DNA from: Polluticaenibacter yanchengensis
Lineage (GTDB): Bacteria; Bacteroidota; Bacteroidia; Chitinophagales; Chitinophagaceae
Direction of reading: 5' to 3'
DNA length: 45,230 nt
Assembly: GCA_027854065.1 (NCBI GenBank)
Contig: JAQGEF010000030.1
Span: forward strand, 1 to 45,230
The translations under genes were made by a program, and so were the position numbers. This document shows positions 1-7,468 of the stretch, piece after piece. The notes beneath the pieces are model-generated. The model worked only from the letters and a program-made list of their open reading frames with translations. It made no database searches and was not told the DNA's origin. The stretch's first letter is position 1. Each line of letters begins with the position of its first letter.

Positions 1-71
1 TATGGAAAACATAAAACTCAAAAAAATTATAGAAACAATATTTAGCAACAATCCTTAGCTAAATGACATTG
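1..71. mobile_element. Right end of a putative inverted-repeat (MITE-like) element, cut by window edge
   Basis: Positions 52-71 read tccttagctaaatgacattg, identical to the 20-bp terminal inverted repeat of the 222-bp element at 33139-33360. It is followed directly by ggctgcggga, the same target sequence that flanks that element. The inner 51 bases are AT-rich and match neither inner end of the other element well, so only the terminal 20 bp are clearly shared. The other end lies outside the window. That this is a transposed element is inference from the matching end and insertion point. Confidence 0.5.
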
Positions 72-234
72 GGCTGCGGGATACATCGGGCGACGGCTTT
101 GCCGGCGGCCCCGTGCAGGTATATAATGTGATATGAATTATGATTTTGATGTATCTACCGGAAGCGCTGCACGGGGCGGTACCCCGGATGTAGCCCGTAC
201 AAATGTTGACTATATAACGGATGTTGAGAGCCCC
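71..234. repeat. GC-rich palindromic intergenic repeat, copy A
   Basis: The copy starts gggctgcgggatac followed by gggc and ends gtagcccg ... gagagcccc, as do copies at 7250, 22629 and 33360. Inside, ccccgtgcag and ctgcacgggg form a perfect 10-bp inverted repeat, so a long hairpin is likely. It is much richer in G+C than its flanks and holds no convincing ORF. The rest of the gap to 363 is AT-rich and shows nothing recognisable. Confidence 0.7.
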
Positions 235-363
235 AAAAGGGAAAGAAAAACAACCTTTGATGTACGGTATCTCTTTTAATTTGTGATTTTATTGGGGCAT
301 ATATTGACTATTAAATTGTAAGGAAATACTGTGTTGTAGGCTTTGAATGACTTTTGCAAAATA

Positions 364-398
364 AAAAGCCGCTGTCAAAAAATGTGACAACGGCTTTT
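364..398 (-). terminator. Intrinsic terminator of rny
   Basis: aaaagccgctgtca pairs with tgacaacggctttt with one mismatch across a short A-rich loop, and the A/T flanks supply a U-run in either direction. It lies 20 bases beyond the rny stop codon. Confidence 0.75.
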
Positions 399-417
399 AA
401 AGATTATTTTGATGCTA

Positions 418-2001
418 TTATCTGGCGATGTTTACGGCGCGTTTTTCGCGGATAACCGTTACTTTAATCTGACCCGGATATGTCATTTCTGTTTGAATTT
501 TCTGAGCAATTTCGAAGCTTAGTTTATCGCTGTCGGCATCCCCTACTTTATCGGCCTCAACGATTACGCGTAACTCACGGCCGGCTTGTATCGCATATGC
601 TTTTTCCACGCCGTTATAGGCTGTGGCAAGGTTTTCAAGATCTTTGATGCGTTGTATATATTGCTGCATAATTTCACGACGGGCTCCCGGGCGGGCACCG
701 CTGATAGCGTCACAAGCCTGGATGATGGGGCTGATAACGTACTGCATTTCCATTTCATCGTGGTGGGCACCGATCGCATTTACTACAGCAGGATTTTCAC
801 CATATTTTTCAGCCAGTTTGGCACCTAGTAAGGCGTGGCTTAATTCAGTTTCTTCGTCAGGTACTTTTCCTATATCGTGTAATAAACCGGCGCGTTTGGC
901 TAATTTAGGGTTCAGTCCTAATTCTGCTGCCATGATGCCACAAAGGTTTGCTGTTTCGCGGCTGTGCATTAATAAGTTCTGACCATAAGAGCTACGGAAA
1001 CGCATGCGTCCTACCATGCGTACCAATTCTTTGTGTAAGCCATGGATTCCCAGTTCGATAACGGTCCGTTCGCCAATTTCCATTACCTGCTCTTCTATTT
1101 GCTTGCGGGTTTTTTCTACCACTTCTTCAATACGGGCAGGGTGAATACGGCCATCGCTTACTAAGCGCTGTAAGCTTAAGCGGGCAATTTCACGACGCAA
1201 TGGATCGAATGAGGACAGGATAATTGCTTCCGGCGTATCATCTACTACTAAATCGACACCGGTGGCAGCTTCAATGGCGCGGATATTACGGCCTTCACGA
1301 CCGATGATCTGTCCTTTGATTTCATCGCTTTCCAGGTTGAAAACGGTTACTGCATTCTCAATAGCCTGCTCTGCTGCAGTACGCTGAATGGTCTGAATGA
1401 TTATTTTGCGTGCTTCTTTATTCGCTTTGGTTTTGGCATCTTCAATAATTTCCTGCTGTAAAACCAGGGCACGGGTATGTGCTTCGCTTTTCAGGCTTTC
1501 AATTAATTGTTGTTTTGCTTCTTCCGCTGTTAATCCTGCTACTTTTTCCAGGCGCTGGATATGTTCTTCCTGGTGTTTTTCTAACTCGGCTTTCTTTTGA
1601 TTAACCAGTTCGATTTGCTTGTTTAGCGATTCTTTAATCGCTTCATTTTCTTTTATTTGTTTATCAAGGTTGCTATTTTTACTGGTCAGGCTTTGTTCCA
1701 GGCTTCTGGCCTTGGTTTCAGATTCTACAACTTTTTTATTGCGTTCTAAAACTTCTTTTTCGTGCTCTGATCTTAACTGAACAAACTTTTCTTTGGCTTC
1801 CAGAAGCTTTTCTTTCTTGAGTGTTTCTGCCTGGAGTTTGGCTTCGTCTGTAATCCTTTTTGCGTCTTGATTTGCTTTTTCTAACTGTCTGTCTGCTTCA
1901 TCTATTTGTTTTTGTGTATTGGCTTTAAACAGGGCTTTTCCAAGGAAAATACCTATTGCAATGCCAGCAATGCCAAAAACAATGTACATTAAATATTCCA
2001 T
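418..2001 (-). CDS. rny: Ribonuclease Y
   Basis: Membrane-anchored endoribonuclease that starts mRNA decay. The 527 residues are the usual family length. In order they show an N-terminal transmembrane helix (about 4-24), a long charged coiled coil (about 30-205), a KH RNA-binding domain (about 215-285, with GRNIRAIE and GVDLVVDDTPEA) and an HD phosphohydrolase domain with the HD pair at H375-D376 in LLHDIGK. It is transcribed alone or after the membrane protein at 2859, with its own terminator downstream. No clear -7 box is visible before the ATG. Confidence 0.97.
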   Translation of the reverse strand: MEYLMYIVFGIAGIAIGIFLGKALFKANTQKQIDEADRQLEKANQDAKRITDEAKLQAETLKKEKLLEAKEKFVQLRSEHEKEVLERNKKVVESETKARSLEQSLTSKNSNLDKQIKENEAIKESLNKQIELVNQKKAELEKHQEEHIQRLEKVAGLTAEEAKQQLIESLKSEAHTRALVLQQEIIEDAKTKANKEARKIIIQTIQRTAAEQAIENAVTVFNLESDEIKGQIIGREGRNIRAIEAATGVDLVVDDTPEAIILSSFDPLRREIARLSLQRLVSDGRIHPARIEEVVEKTRKQIEEQVMEIGERTVIELGIHGLHKELVRMVGRMRFRSSYGQNLLMHSRETANLCGIMAAELGLNPKLAKRAGLLHDIGKVPDEETELSHALLGAKLAEKYGENPAVVNAIGAHHDEMEMQYVISPIIQACDAISGARPGARREIMQQYIQRIKDLENLATAYNGVEKAYAIQAGRELRVIVEADKVGDADSDKLSFEIAQKIQTEMTYPGQIKVTVIREKRAVNIAR

Positions 2002-2160
2002 TAAGGCGTTCTTCTTATTTTATAATAAAACTAGTGTATAGTACATCAATTTTATAAGGTTATTAAATTATATAGGCTGGCGAAAATAAGAAAAGATACT
2101 ATAATTTGGTATATATATTATTGATATAGCAAATTTTTGTCAATATTCTTTGCAGAATAT

Positions 2161-2859
2161 CTATTTCTTGTTATCCGGCAACTCATATTTATATATCAGC
2201 GTGATAATGGGATTGATGGCCCCAACCATGTTTGAGGGTTGAATGGCTCTTTCGGCTATTTGTGGTGTCAGGGCTTTTGAAAAGAAGGACCCTCTTATCA
2301 TAATGATTGATAACAAGAGGAATACACCGTTAAGTATATACCGTTGTTTATCATTTCCTTTTTTTACTTTGGCTTTTTTAAATAAACTATGGATGGCTAT
2401 AATGGCAAGGGTAAAAAGCCAGGTGCCGATGGCTACGATGATGCTGAAAGTTGACCAACTGAACTTTTGCCTGAATATGAGCCCTTTTTCGTCATTTTTA
2501 AGAATAGACTGGTAAATGCTGTAATCTAATCTTTCTCTGAGGGACATAATGGAAGCGATATCAAGCAGGTAATACCCTACCAATACCAGGCCCGCCAGGC
2601 CAAACACAAGAATGGCGAGTATTTTGCCGAAATCATCTTTATAAAAATGACATTTAGGAATATTGCTTAATATTATGGCTGTTAACATGATGACGCCTGC
2701 TAACTTAAGATCAAGCATCAGGCCGTAACTCATATATGCGCTTACATTGGGATTGGCAGTGACGGGAAAAGCTATAAAACCTATAATATACCTGTACAGC
2801 GTAAGTAAACAAACTATAAATAATGATGCAACAACAATAAACTTCAGCGACTTAGGCAT
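2161..2859 (-). CDS. Multipass membrane protein resembling the membrane part of LTA-synthase-family sulfatases
   Basis: 232 residues with about five hydrophobic helices (about 5-25, 45-65, 80-105, 135-160, 175-192). The layout and the C-terminal stretch (RGSFFSKALTPQIAER followed by NPIITLIYKYE) recall the N-terminal membrane domain of Bacteroidota LTA-synthase-like phosphotransferases/sulfatases, where such a segment links to the catalytic domain. Here the protein simply ends, and the 159 bases before rny hold no remnant of a catalytic domain. The family link is a by-eye inference. It could be a stand-alone membrane protein of unknown role. Confidence 0.6.
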   Translation of the reverse strand: MPKSLKFIVVASLFIVCLLTLYRYIIGFIAFPVTANPNVSAYMSYGLMLDLKLAGVIMLTAIILSNIPKCHFYKDDFGKILAILVFGLAGLVLVGYYLLDIASIMSLRERLDYSIYQSILKNDEKGLIFRQKFSWSTFSIIVAIGTWLFTLAIIAIHSLFKKAKVKKGNDKQRYILNGVFLLLSIIMIRGSFFSKALTPQIAERAIQPSNMVGAINPIITLIYKYELPDNKK

Positions 2860-2978
2860 ATGGACTCACAAAATTTAGTTTGTAATGATAACTTGAATGG
2901 AACTCTAATTTAAAACAATTAATATTGTAGTAAATTAAATAATGGCACCAATCCTGAAAATTTGCTGCTAATATAGAT

Positions 2979-3629
2979 ATGAATATTCAATTAAACCAAC
3001 TTATACCTATTCCGCTAAAAGAAAAAATTTTGCAGGGCAGCTCTGATATCTGGAATAATAATGTGGTGATTAGTAAGGGGGATTACCTGAAAATTGTGGC
3101 ACCCAGCGGTACAGGAAAAACCACACTTACACATATATTATGGAAGCTGAGAACTGATTATACCGGAGAGGTCCAATATGATGGCTGCAATATTAATGGT
3201 ATCAATGCACAGGTTATGGCGTCATTTCGCCAGCAGAAGCTGAGCGTTATCTTCCAGGATCTAAGACTGTTCGGCCATTTAACTGCTATTGAGAATATTG
3301 AACTGAGCAGGATAAAATCCGCTACGCCGGGTGTTGGGGCGCATGAGGTGCTTGAGATGGCTGAAACCTTGGGTGTTTCGCATATTCTGAACCAGAAAGC
3401 GAATACGTGCAGTTATGGTGAGCAGCAGAGAGTGGCTATTATCAGAAGTTTGGTACAGCCATTTGAAATACTGGTGATGGATGAGCCTTTTAGTCACCTG
3501 GACGAGAACAATACTCTTAAAGCCGCAGGTTTAATTGAAAAAGTCTGTAAACAGAATAATGCGGGATTCGTATTAATGGACCTGGACGAAGATTCTTATT
3601 TTGAATATACTCACTCATTGAAACTATAA
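2979..3629 (+). CDS. ABC transporter ATP-binding protein (LolD/MacB-type)
   Basis: 216-residue nucleotide-binding subunit. Walker A is APSGTGKTTL, the Q-loop is in VIFQDLRLFGHLTAIENI and Walker B is ILVMDEPFSHLD. The signature is CSYGEQQR rather than LSGGQ. The stretch after the D-loop reads FVLMDLDEDS, with no histidine where the H-switch normally lies. It sits 11 bases before a single FtsX-type permease, so the pair probably forms one transporter or mechanotransducer acting on lipoproteins or envelope substrates. Substrate unknown. The start ATG follows an AT-rich leader with a loose -7-like aaaatttg at 2957. Confidence 0.9.
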   Translation: MNIQLNQLIPIPLKEKILQGSSDIWNNNVVISKGDYLKIVAPSGTGKTTLTHILWKLRTDYTGEVQYDGCNINGINAQVMASFRQQKLSVIFQDLRLFGHLTAIENIELSRIKSATPGVGAHEVLEMAETLGVSHILNQKANTCSYGEQQRVAIIRSLVQPFEILVMDEPFSHLDENNTLKAAGLIEKVCKQNNAGFVLMDLDEDSYFEYTHSLKL

Positions 3630-3640
3630 TACCTGGGCGG

Positions 3641-4825
3641 ATGAAACAATTACTTAGTAAAATAATACAATCGGGTATTGGAAAGAGCAGGAAACTGGCT
3701 GCTATGCTGGGCCTCGGTTTGGCGGTTTTGTTTATACTGATGGCAGTTCAGATCCATGCGGATTTTTATGAACTGCTTTACGGTAAAAAAAGTAAAACAG
3801 ATAGTGCGGATTTTTTAGTGATTAATAAAACAATCAGTAACCGGACGACAGATAAAACGGCCAGTTTTTTTACCGAGGCTGATATTGCTGACGTAAAAGC
3901 ACAACCTTTTGTGCTGAAACTGGGTACGCTTTCGGCAGCTAATTTTGAAAGTTCTGTTTCGAGTTTCAGTAATGCGCTGCCATTCAGAAGTGACCTGTTT
4001 TTTGAAAGTGTGCCGGATGAGTTCCTGGATGTGAAGCCTTCCGACTGGCACTGGAAGGAGGGACAACTGGACCTGCCGATTATTATTCCTTCCTTTTTTT
4101 TGGATTTGTATAATTCGGGAATGGCATTGAGCATGGAAAATATGCCTCAGCTGTCTGCTGAAACGGTGATGAATATTCCTTTGAGGATTACGATTGGAGG
4201 AAATGGTAAAGTGGAAGACTGGGCGGGTCATGTTGTGGCGCAGTCGGACAGGATCAATAGTATTCTTGTGCCGGAGAGCTTTATGAAATTTGCCAATGAA
4301 AAATATGGTTATGAAAAGAAAACTGCACCCGCAAGGATTGTGATAAAAGTGAAAGACCCGTCTGATCCTAAACTAACGGAGTACCTGGAGCATAAAGGGT
4401 GGAAAACGAATACGGAGAAAACGAGGTTTAGCCATATAAGAAAGATTGTGAACGGGGTGGTAGCAGTTACGGGGGGTATTGGCCTGGTGTTATTGTTATT
4501 TGGACTGTTGGTTTTCAGTTTGTTTTTACAATTGACGATTACCAGTTGTAAAAACGATATTGCCTTGCTGCAGACGCTTGGAATAAGCCCGAAGCAGTTG
4601 AAAGGATTTTTGATAAAACAGTTTTTGCCATCGCAAATATTGCTTTTGATTTCAGGCTTGATTATTGTGTCTGTTTTACAGGTAATTCTTAAGCAAATTT
4701 TAACCGGATATGACATGCATATTAATAGCTTTGTATCGGTTAACACGATCATCGCAGCTACACTGATAGGGGTGGTGTTATGGTTTGTAAACAAGTCGAC
4801 TATAAATAAATATATTGAATCTTAA
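3641..4825 (+). CDS. FtsX/MacB-type ABC transporter permease
   Basis: 394 residues with the four-helix FtsX layout: one helix near the N-terminus (about 20-40), a large extracytoplasmic domain (about 41-265), and three C-terminal helices (about 272-300, 325-347, 365-385). The segment TSCKNDIALLQTLGISPKQL between helices 2 and 3 is typical of the family, where it contacts the ATPase. It lies 11 bases after its ATPase partner at 2979 and 11 bases before the glutathione peroxidase gene, so the three may share a transcript. Substrate cannot be told from sequence. Confidence 0.88.
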   Translation: MKQLLSKIIQSGIGKSRKLAAMLGLGLAVLFILMAVQIHADFYELLYGKKSKTDSADFLVINKTISNRTTDKTASFFTEADIADVKAQPFVLKLGTLSAANFESSVSSFSNALPFRSDLFFESVPDEFLDVKPSDWHWKEGQLDLPIIIPSFFLDLYNSGMALSMENMPQLSAETVMNIPLRITIGGNGKVEDWAGHVVAQSDRINSILVPESFMKFANEKYGYEKKTAPARIVIKVKDPSDPKLTEYLEHKGWKTNTEKTRFSHIRKIVNGVVAVTGGIGLVLLLFGLLVFSLFLQLTITSCKNDIALLQTLGISPKQLKGFLIKQFLPSQILLLISGLIIVSVLQVILKQILTGYDMHINSFVSVNTIIAATLIGVVLWFVNKSTINKYIES

Positions 4826-4836
4826 AAACAAATTGT

Positions 4837-5367
4837 ATGAAAAGGATATTGTTATTGATTGTGGTGCTGTTGGGCATATTCGCATTTAAACCTGCTTCAA
4901 ATAGTATTCATCAGTTTAAGGTGGAAGCTATTGATGGATCCCAGATAGAGTTCAGTAGTTTTAAAGGCAAAAAAATACTAGTGGTGAACACTGCTTCTAA
5001 ATGTGGTTTTACAAAGCAATACAAGGAGCTGGAAGAGTTGTACAAACAATACAAGGATAAGCTGGTAGTGATCGGTTTTCCATCCAACGACTTCAACCAG
5101 GAGAAGGGTACGAACCAGGAAATAGCTGAATTCTGTGAAAAAAATTATGGTGTTACCTTTCCGCTTGCCAGTAAAATAAGTGTAAAAGGTAAAGATGTGG
5201 CGCCGATATACCAATGGTTAACGCAGAAAGCTAAAAACGGGGTAATGGACGCGAATGTTGCCTGGAATTTCAACAAATTTTTGCTGGATGAAAATGGAGT
5301 GCTTATACAGCATTACGGCAGTATGGTAAAGCCTTTAAGTGAAAATATTACCAAGTATTTAAACTAA
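4837..5367 (+). CDS. Glutathione peroxidase family protein, exported
   Basis: 176-residue thiol peroxidase of the GPx/BsaA family that reduces peroxides, in bacteria usually with thioredoxin as reductant. The N-terminus (MKRILLLIVVLLGIFAFKP) is a signal peptide or membrane anchor, so it should act outside the cytoplasm. The catalytic site is cysteine C56 in NTASKCGFTKQ (codon TGT, not a selenocysteine UGA). The FPSNDFNQEKGTNQEI and WNFNKFLLDENG motifs carry the other active-site positions (Gln, Trp, Asn). It may be co-transcribed with the ABC pair and the deacetylase 20 bases downstream. Confidence 0.95.
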   Translation: MKRILLLIVVLLGIFAFKPASNSIHQFKVEAIDGSQIEFSSFKGKKILVVNTASKCGFTKQYKELEELYKQYKDKLVVIGFPSNDFNQEKGTNQEIAEFCEKNYGVTFPLASKISVKGKDVAPIYQWLTQKAKNGVMDANVAWNFNKFLLDENGVLIQHYGSMVKPLSENITKYLN

Positions 5368-5387
5368 GAAACGGGATTAACGTAGAA

Positions 5388-6326
5388 ATGAAGGCCATCA
5401 TGTATCACTATGTAAGACCTTTTAACCCGGATCTGCCGGGTTTGAATCACTTACATATAGACGACTTTAGAAAGCAGTTAGATTATTTTGAAGAAAATTT
5501 TGGTTTTGTAAGTAAAGAGGATTTTGCAAACGCGTTCGTATCCGGAAAGGTACCGGACGGGGTGATCCTTACTTTTGATGATGGTTTAAAATGTCATTAT
5601 GATTATGTATTGCCGGAATTGAAAGCACGTGGACTCTGGGGCTTCTTTTTTATTACTACCGGCATTTATGAAACGAAGCAATTATTAGGTGTACATAAAA
5701 TTCATATGCTTTTGGCGGCATCGGACCATAAGAAAATTTATGACCAGTTACAGGAGATTGTGACACCGGAAATGCTTTCTGATAAAGGTATGGATGGCTT
5801 TACGACATCTTATTCTTTACTGACGGATAATGAGTATTCAATGGAAGTGAAGCGTACCCTGAATTTCTACATCGCTTATGAATATAGGAATGCGGTAATA
5901 GAACAATTGCTTTCTTTGAATGGATTAACGCATTACAATAGTGTGGCAGACTTTTATGTGGACCATACTGAAATTAAAGCGCTGCATGATGCGGGTATGA
6001 TGGTAGGAAGTCATACAGTGAATCATTTTGTGATGTCTAAATTAAGCCCTGGTGAACAGGTAATTGAAATAAGGGATTCCATGAAATACCTGGAAAGTAT
6101 TTGCCAGGATATCCCGTACAGGAGTTTTTGTTACCCTTACGGAGGGGCACATACGTTTACACCTGAGACCGAATTAATACTGGCTGATAATGATTACAAA
6201 ATGGCTTTTAGTATTGAGCATAAAGATATTCATGCTGCTGATGTTTTAAGCAGGCCTTTTGCCCTGCCGAGATATGATTGTAACACATATCCCTATGGGC
6301 AGGTGAGAAAATCCCTGGTACAATAA
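5388..6326 (+). CDS. Polysaccharide deacetylase family protein (NodB domain)
   Basis: 312-residue carbohydrate esterase-4-like enzyme, expected to remove N- or O-acetyl groups from a surface or peptidoglycan sugar polymer. The metal and catalytic motifs are visible: TFDDG at residues 62-66, the SHTVNH metal-binding box with H209 and H213, and RSFCYPYGG near residue 245. No signal peptide is apparent, so it may be cytoplasmic or use another export route. It starts 20 bases after the peroxidase gene and ends convergently with the DUF1266 gene, 31 bases apart with no strong hairpin between them. Confidence 0.88.
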   Translation: MKAIMYHYVRPFNPDLPGLNHLHIDDFRKQLDYFEENFGFVSKEDFANAFVSGKVPDGVILTFDDGLKCHYDYVLPELKARGLWGFFFITTGIYETKQLLGVHKIHMLLAASDHKKIYDQLQEIVTPEMLSDKGMDGFTTSYSLLTDNEYSMEVKRTLNFYIAYEYRNAVIEQLLSLNGLTHYNSVADFYVDHTEIKALHDAGMMVGSHTVNHFVMSKLSPGEQVIEIRDSMKYLESICQDIPYRSFCYPYGGAHTFTPETELILADNDYKMAFSIEHKDIHAADVLSRPFALPRYDCNTYPYGQVRKSLVQ

Positions 6327-6357
6327 ATGGGATTTTTTTGTATGCTGTATTGAATAT

Positions 6358-7089
6358 TTATGCAAATGGATATTGTTTATAAACATCAATATCTGTAATT
6401 TTCCGGAGCAGCGGATTCTGGCTGTGTAAGATTTGTTTACATTCTATAATTAAATCATCCGGGTTGAATCCCTGTAGAGTCCTTCCCAGTAAGAATGAAA
6501 CTGTATAATCGGTCCAGTTCTTCCCGTATTGAATAGCTGTATTTGCTGCTGTTTCTATAATACCCCAGGTTTCAATCTCTGAAAGATACCCGCACCAATA
6601 GCAACGTTTTGCTAATGAAACTGATCTGCAGATATCCCAGGCATATGCTGATGTTGTTTGTTTTACAATGGAAAGATCTAAATCCAGCCCTTTAGCTATT
6701 TCGGTTTGGATTTTGATTAATTCCGGCGATGGTTGGAGTATTACGGGCTCAAATTCCTTACTTCTTTTTAAGCTTAGCAGGTTATTTAAAATGGTTTTTG
6801 CATCTTCCGGGCTATTAATATCCCACTGATCTTTTAGTCCATTTACATATTGGTCTAACCGGTTTTTCGGAACAATATTTAAAATGTCTTCCATCCTGTG
6901 ATAGGAAAGAATGGCGCCAAATGCTAGCAGTCTTTTTTGTTTTTCAGTAACCGGGATATTTGAATGATTGGAATGAAAACTTTTTAGTTGTTTTTGTTTT
7001 CTTTTTTTCATTGTCCTCAGCAGGATTAACAGGCAGATAATTAAAATAACAGCTACTGCGCCAACAATGAAATAAACATTGGAGTTCAT
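6358..7089 (-). CDS. DUF1266-type protein with N-terminal membrane anchor
   Basis: From ATG 7089 the product is 243 residues: one N-terminal helix (VYFIVGAVAVILIICLLIL), a basic linker, then a soluble domain. The stretches AYAWDICRSV, LAKRCYWCGYLSEIETW and SFLLGRTLQGFNPDD match my recollection of DUF1266 proteins. Function unknown. I chose 7089 because it puts the helix at the N-terminus. An ATG at 7152 in the same frame is also possible, because a TAnnTTTG-like box (taattttg, 7159-7166 on this strand) lies six bases upstream of it and would give a leaderless 264-residue form. Confidence 0.7.
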   Translation of the reverse strand: MNSNVYFIVGAVAVILIICLLILLRTMKKRKQKQLKSFHSNHSNIPVTEKQKRLLAFGAILSYHRMEDILNIVPKNRLDQYVNGLKDQWDINSPEDAKTILNNLLSLKRSKEFEPVILQPSPELIKIQTEIAKGLDLDLSIVKQTTSAYAWDICRSVSLAKRCYWCGYLSEIETWGIIETAANTAIQYGKNWTDYTVSFLLGRTLQGFNPDDLIIECKQILHSQNPLLRKITDIDVYKQYPFA

Positions 7090-7249
7090 AAGGATTAGGT
7101 TTGTTTTTAATATAAATGCATCAGCATGTTTAAGTGGATGTTCCTTAAGCATGTTTCTCAAAATTAATCATAATGTTTGTATTCATTACGTTACCCTGAA
7201 TTTTATTTTTTCATGGTATAGGTAGCTCAATAGATATTCAGACGCTGAT

Positions 7250-7413
7250 GGGCTCCGGGATACGTGGGCGGCGAGGAACGAAGCCGGCCATGCGCTTTTG
7301 TGAGTGCTGTATAAAAGAGGGCAGAGGATATAAGGTTACAGGCTTTGCGCATGGCGGTACCCCAAAGTAGCCCGTTATACCGGCCGGTATGGTTATGAAA
7401 GTTGAGGGCCCCC
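7250..7413. repeat. GC-rich palindromic intergenic repeat, copy B
   Basis: Begins gggctccgggatac and ends gtagcccg ... gagggccccc. The inner arms ccatgcgc and gcgcatgg pair perfectly. A flanking block caatagatattca (7228-7240) followed by nine bases before gggct is shared with the interrupted copy at 33106-33130, so the family extends at least 22 bases upstream of the GC-rich core. It fills most of the 307-base gap between the DUF1266 gene and uvrD. Confidence 0.7.
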
Positions 7414-7417
7414 AATA

Positions 7418-7449
7418 AAAAAGACACTACTATACCAGCAGTGTCTTTT
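7418..7449 (-). terminator. Intrinsic terminator of uvrD
   Basis: aaaagacact and agtgtctttt form a stem with a U-run on the minus strand, 20 bases past the uvrD stop codon and immediately before the GC-rich repeat. Confidence 0.75.
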
Positions 7450-7468
7450 TGTATTCAGTAAGTACAAA

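Noticed and set aside
5002..5004. Possible selenocysteine in glutathione peroxidase
   Set aside because: The catalytic codon is TGT (Cys), not TGA.
7227..7427. 66-codon ORF on the minus strand
   Set aside because: It lies wholly within GC-rich repeat copy B and its flanks; its frame follows the hairpin arms.
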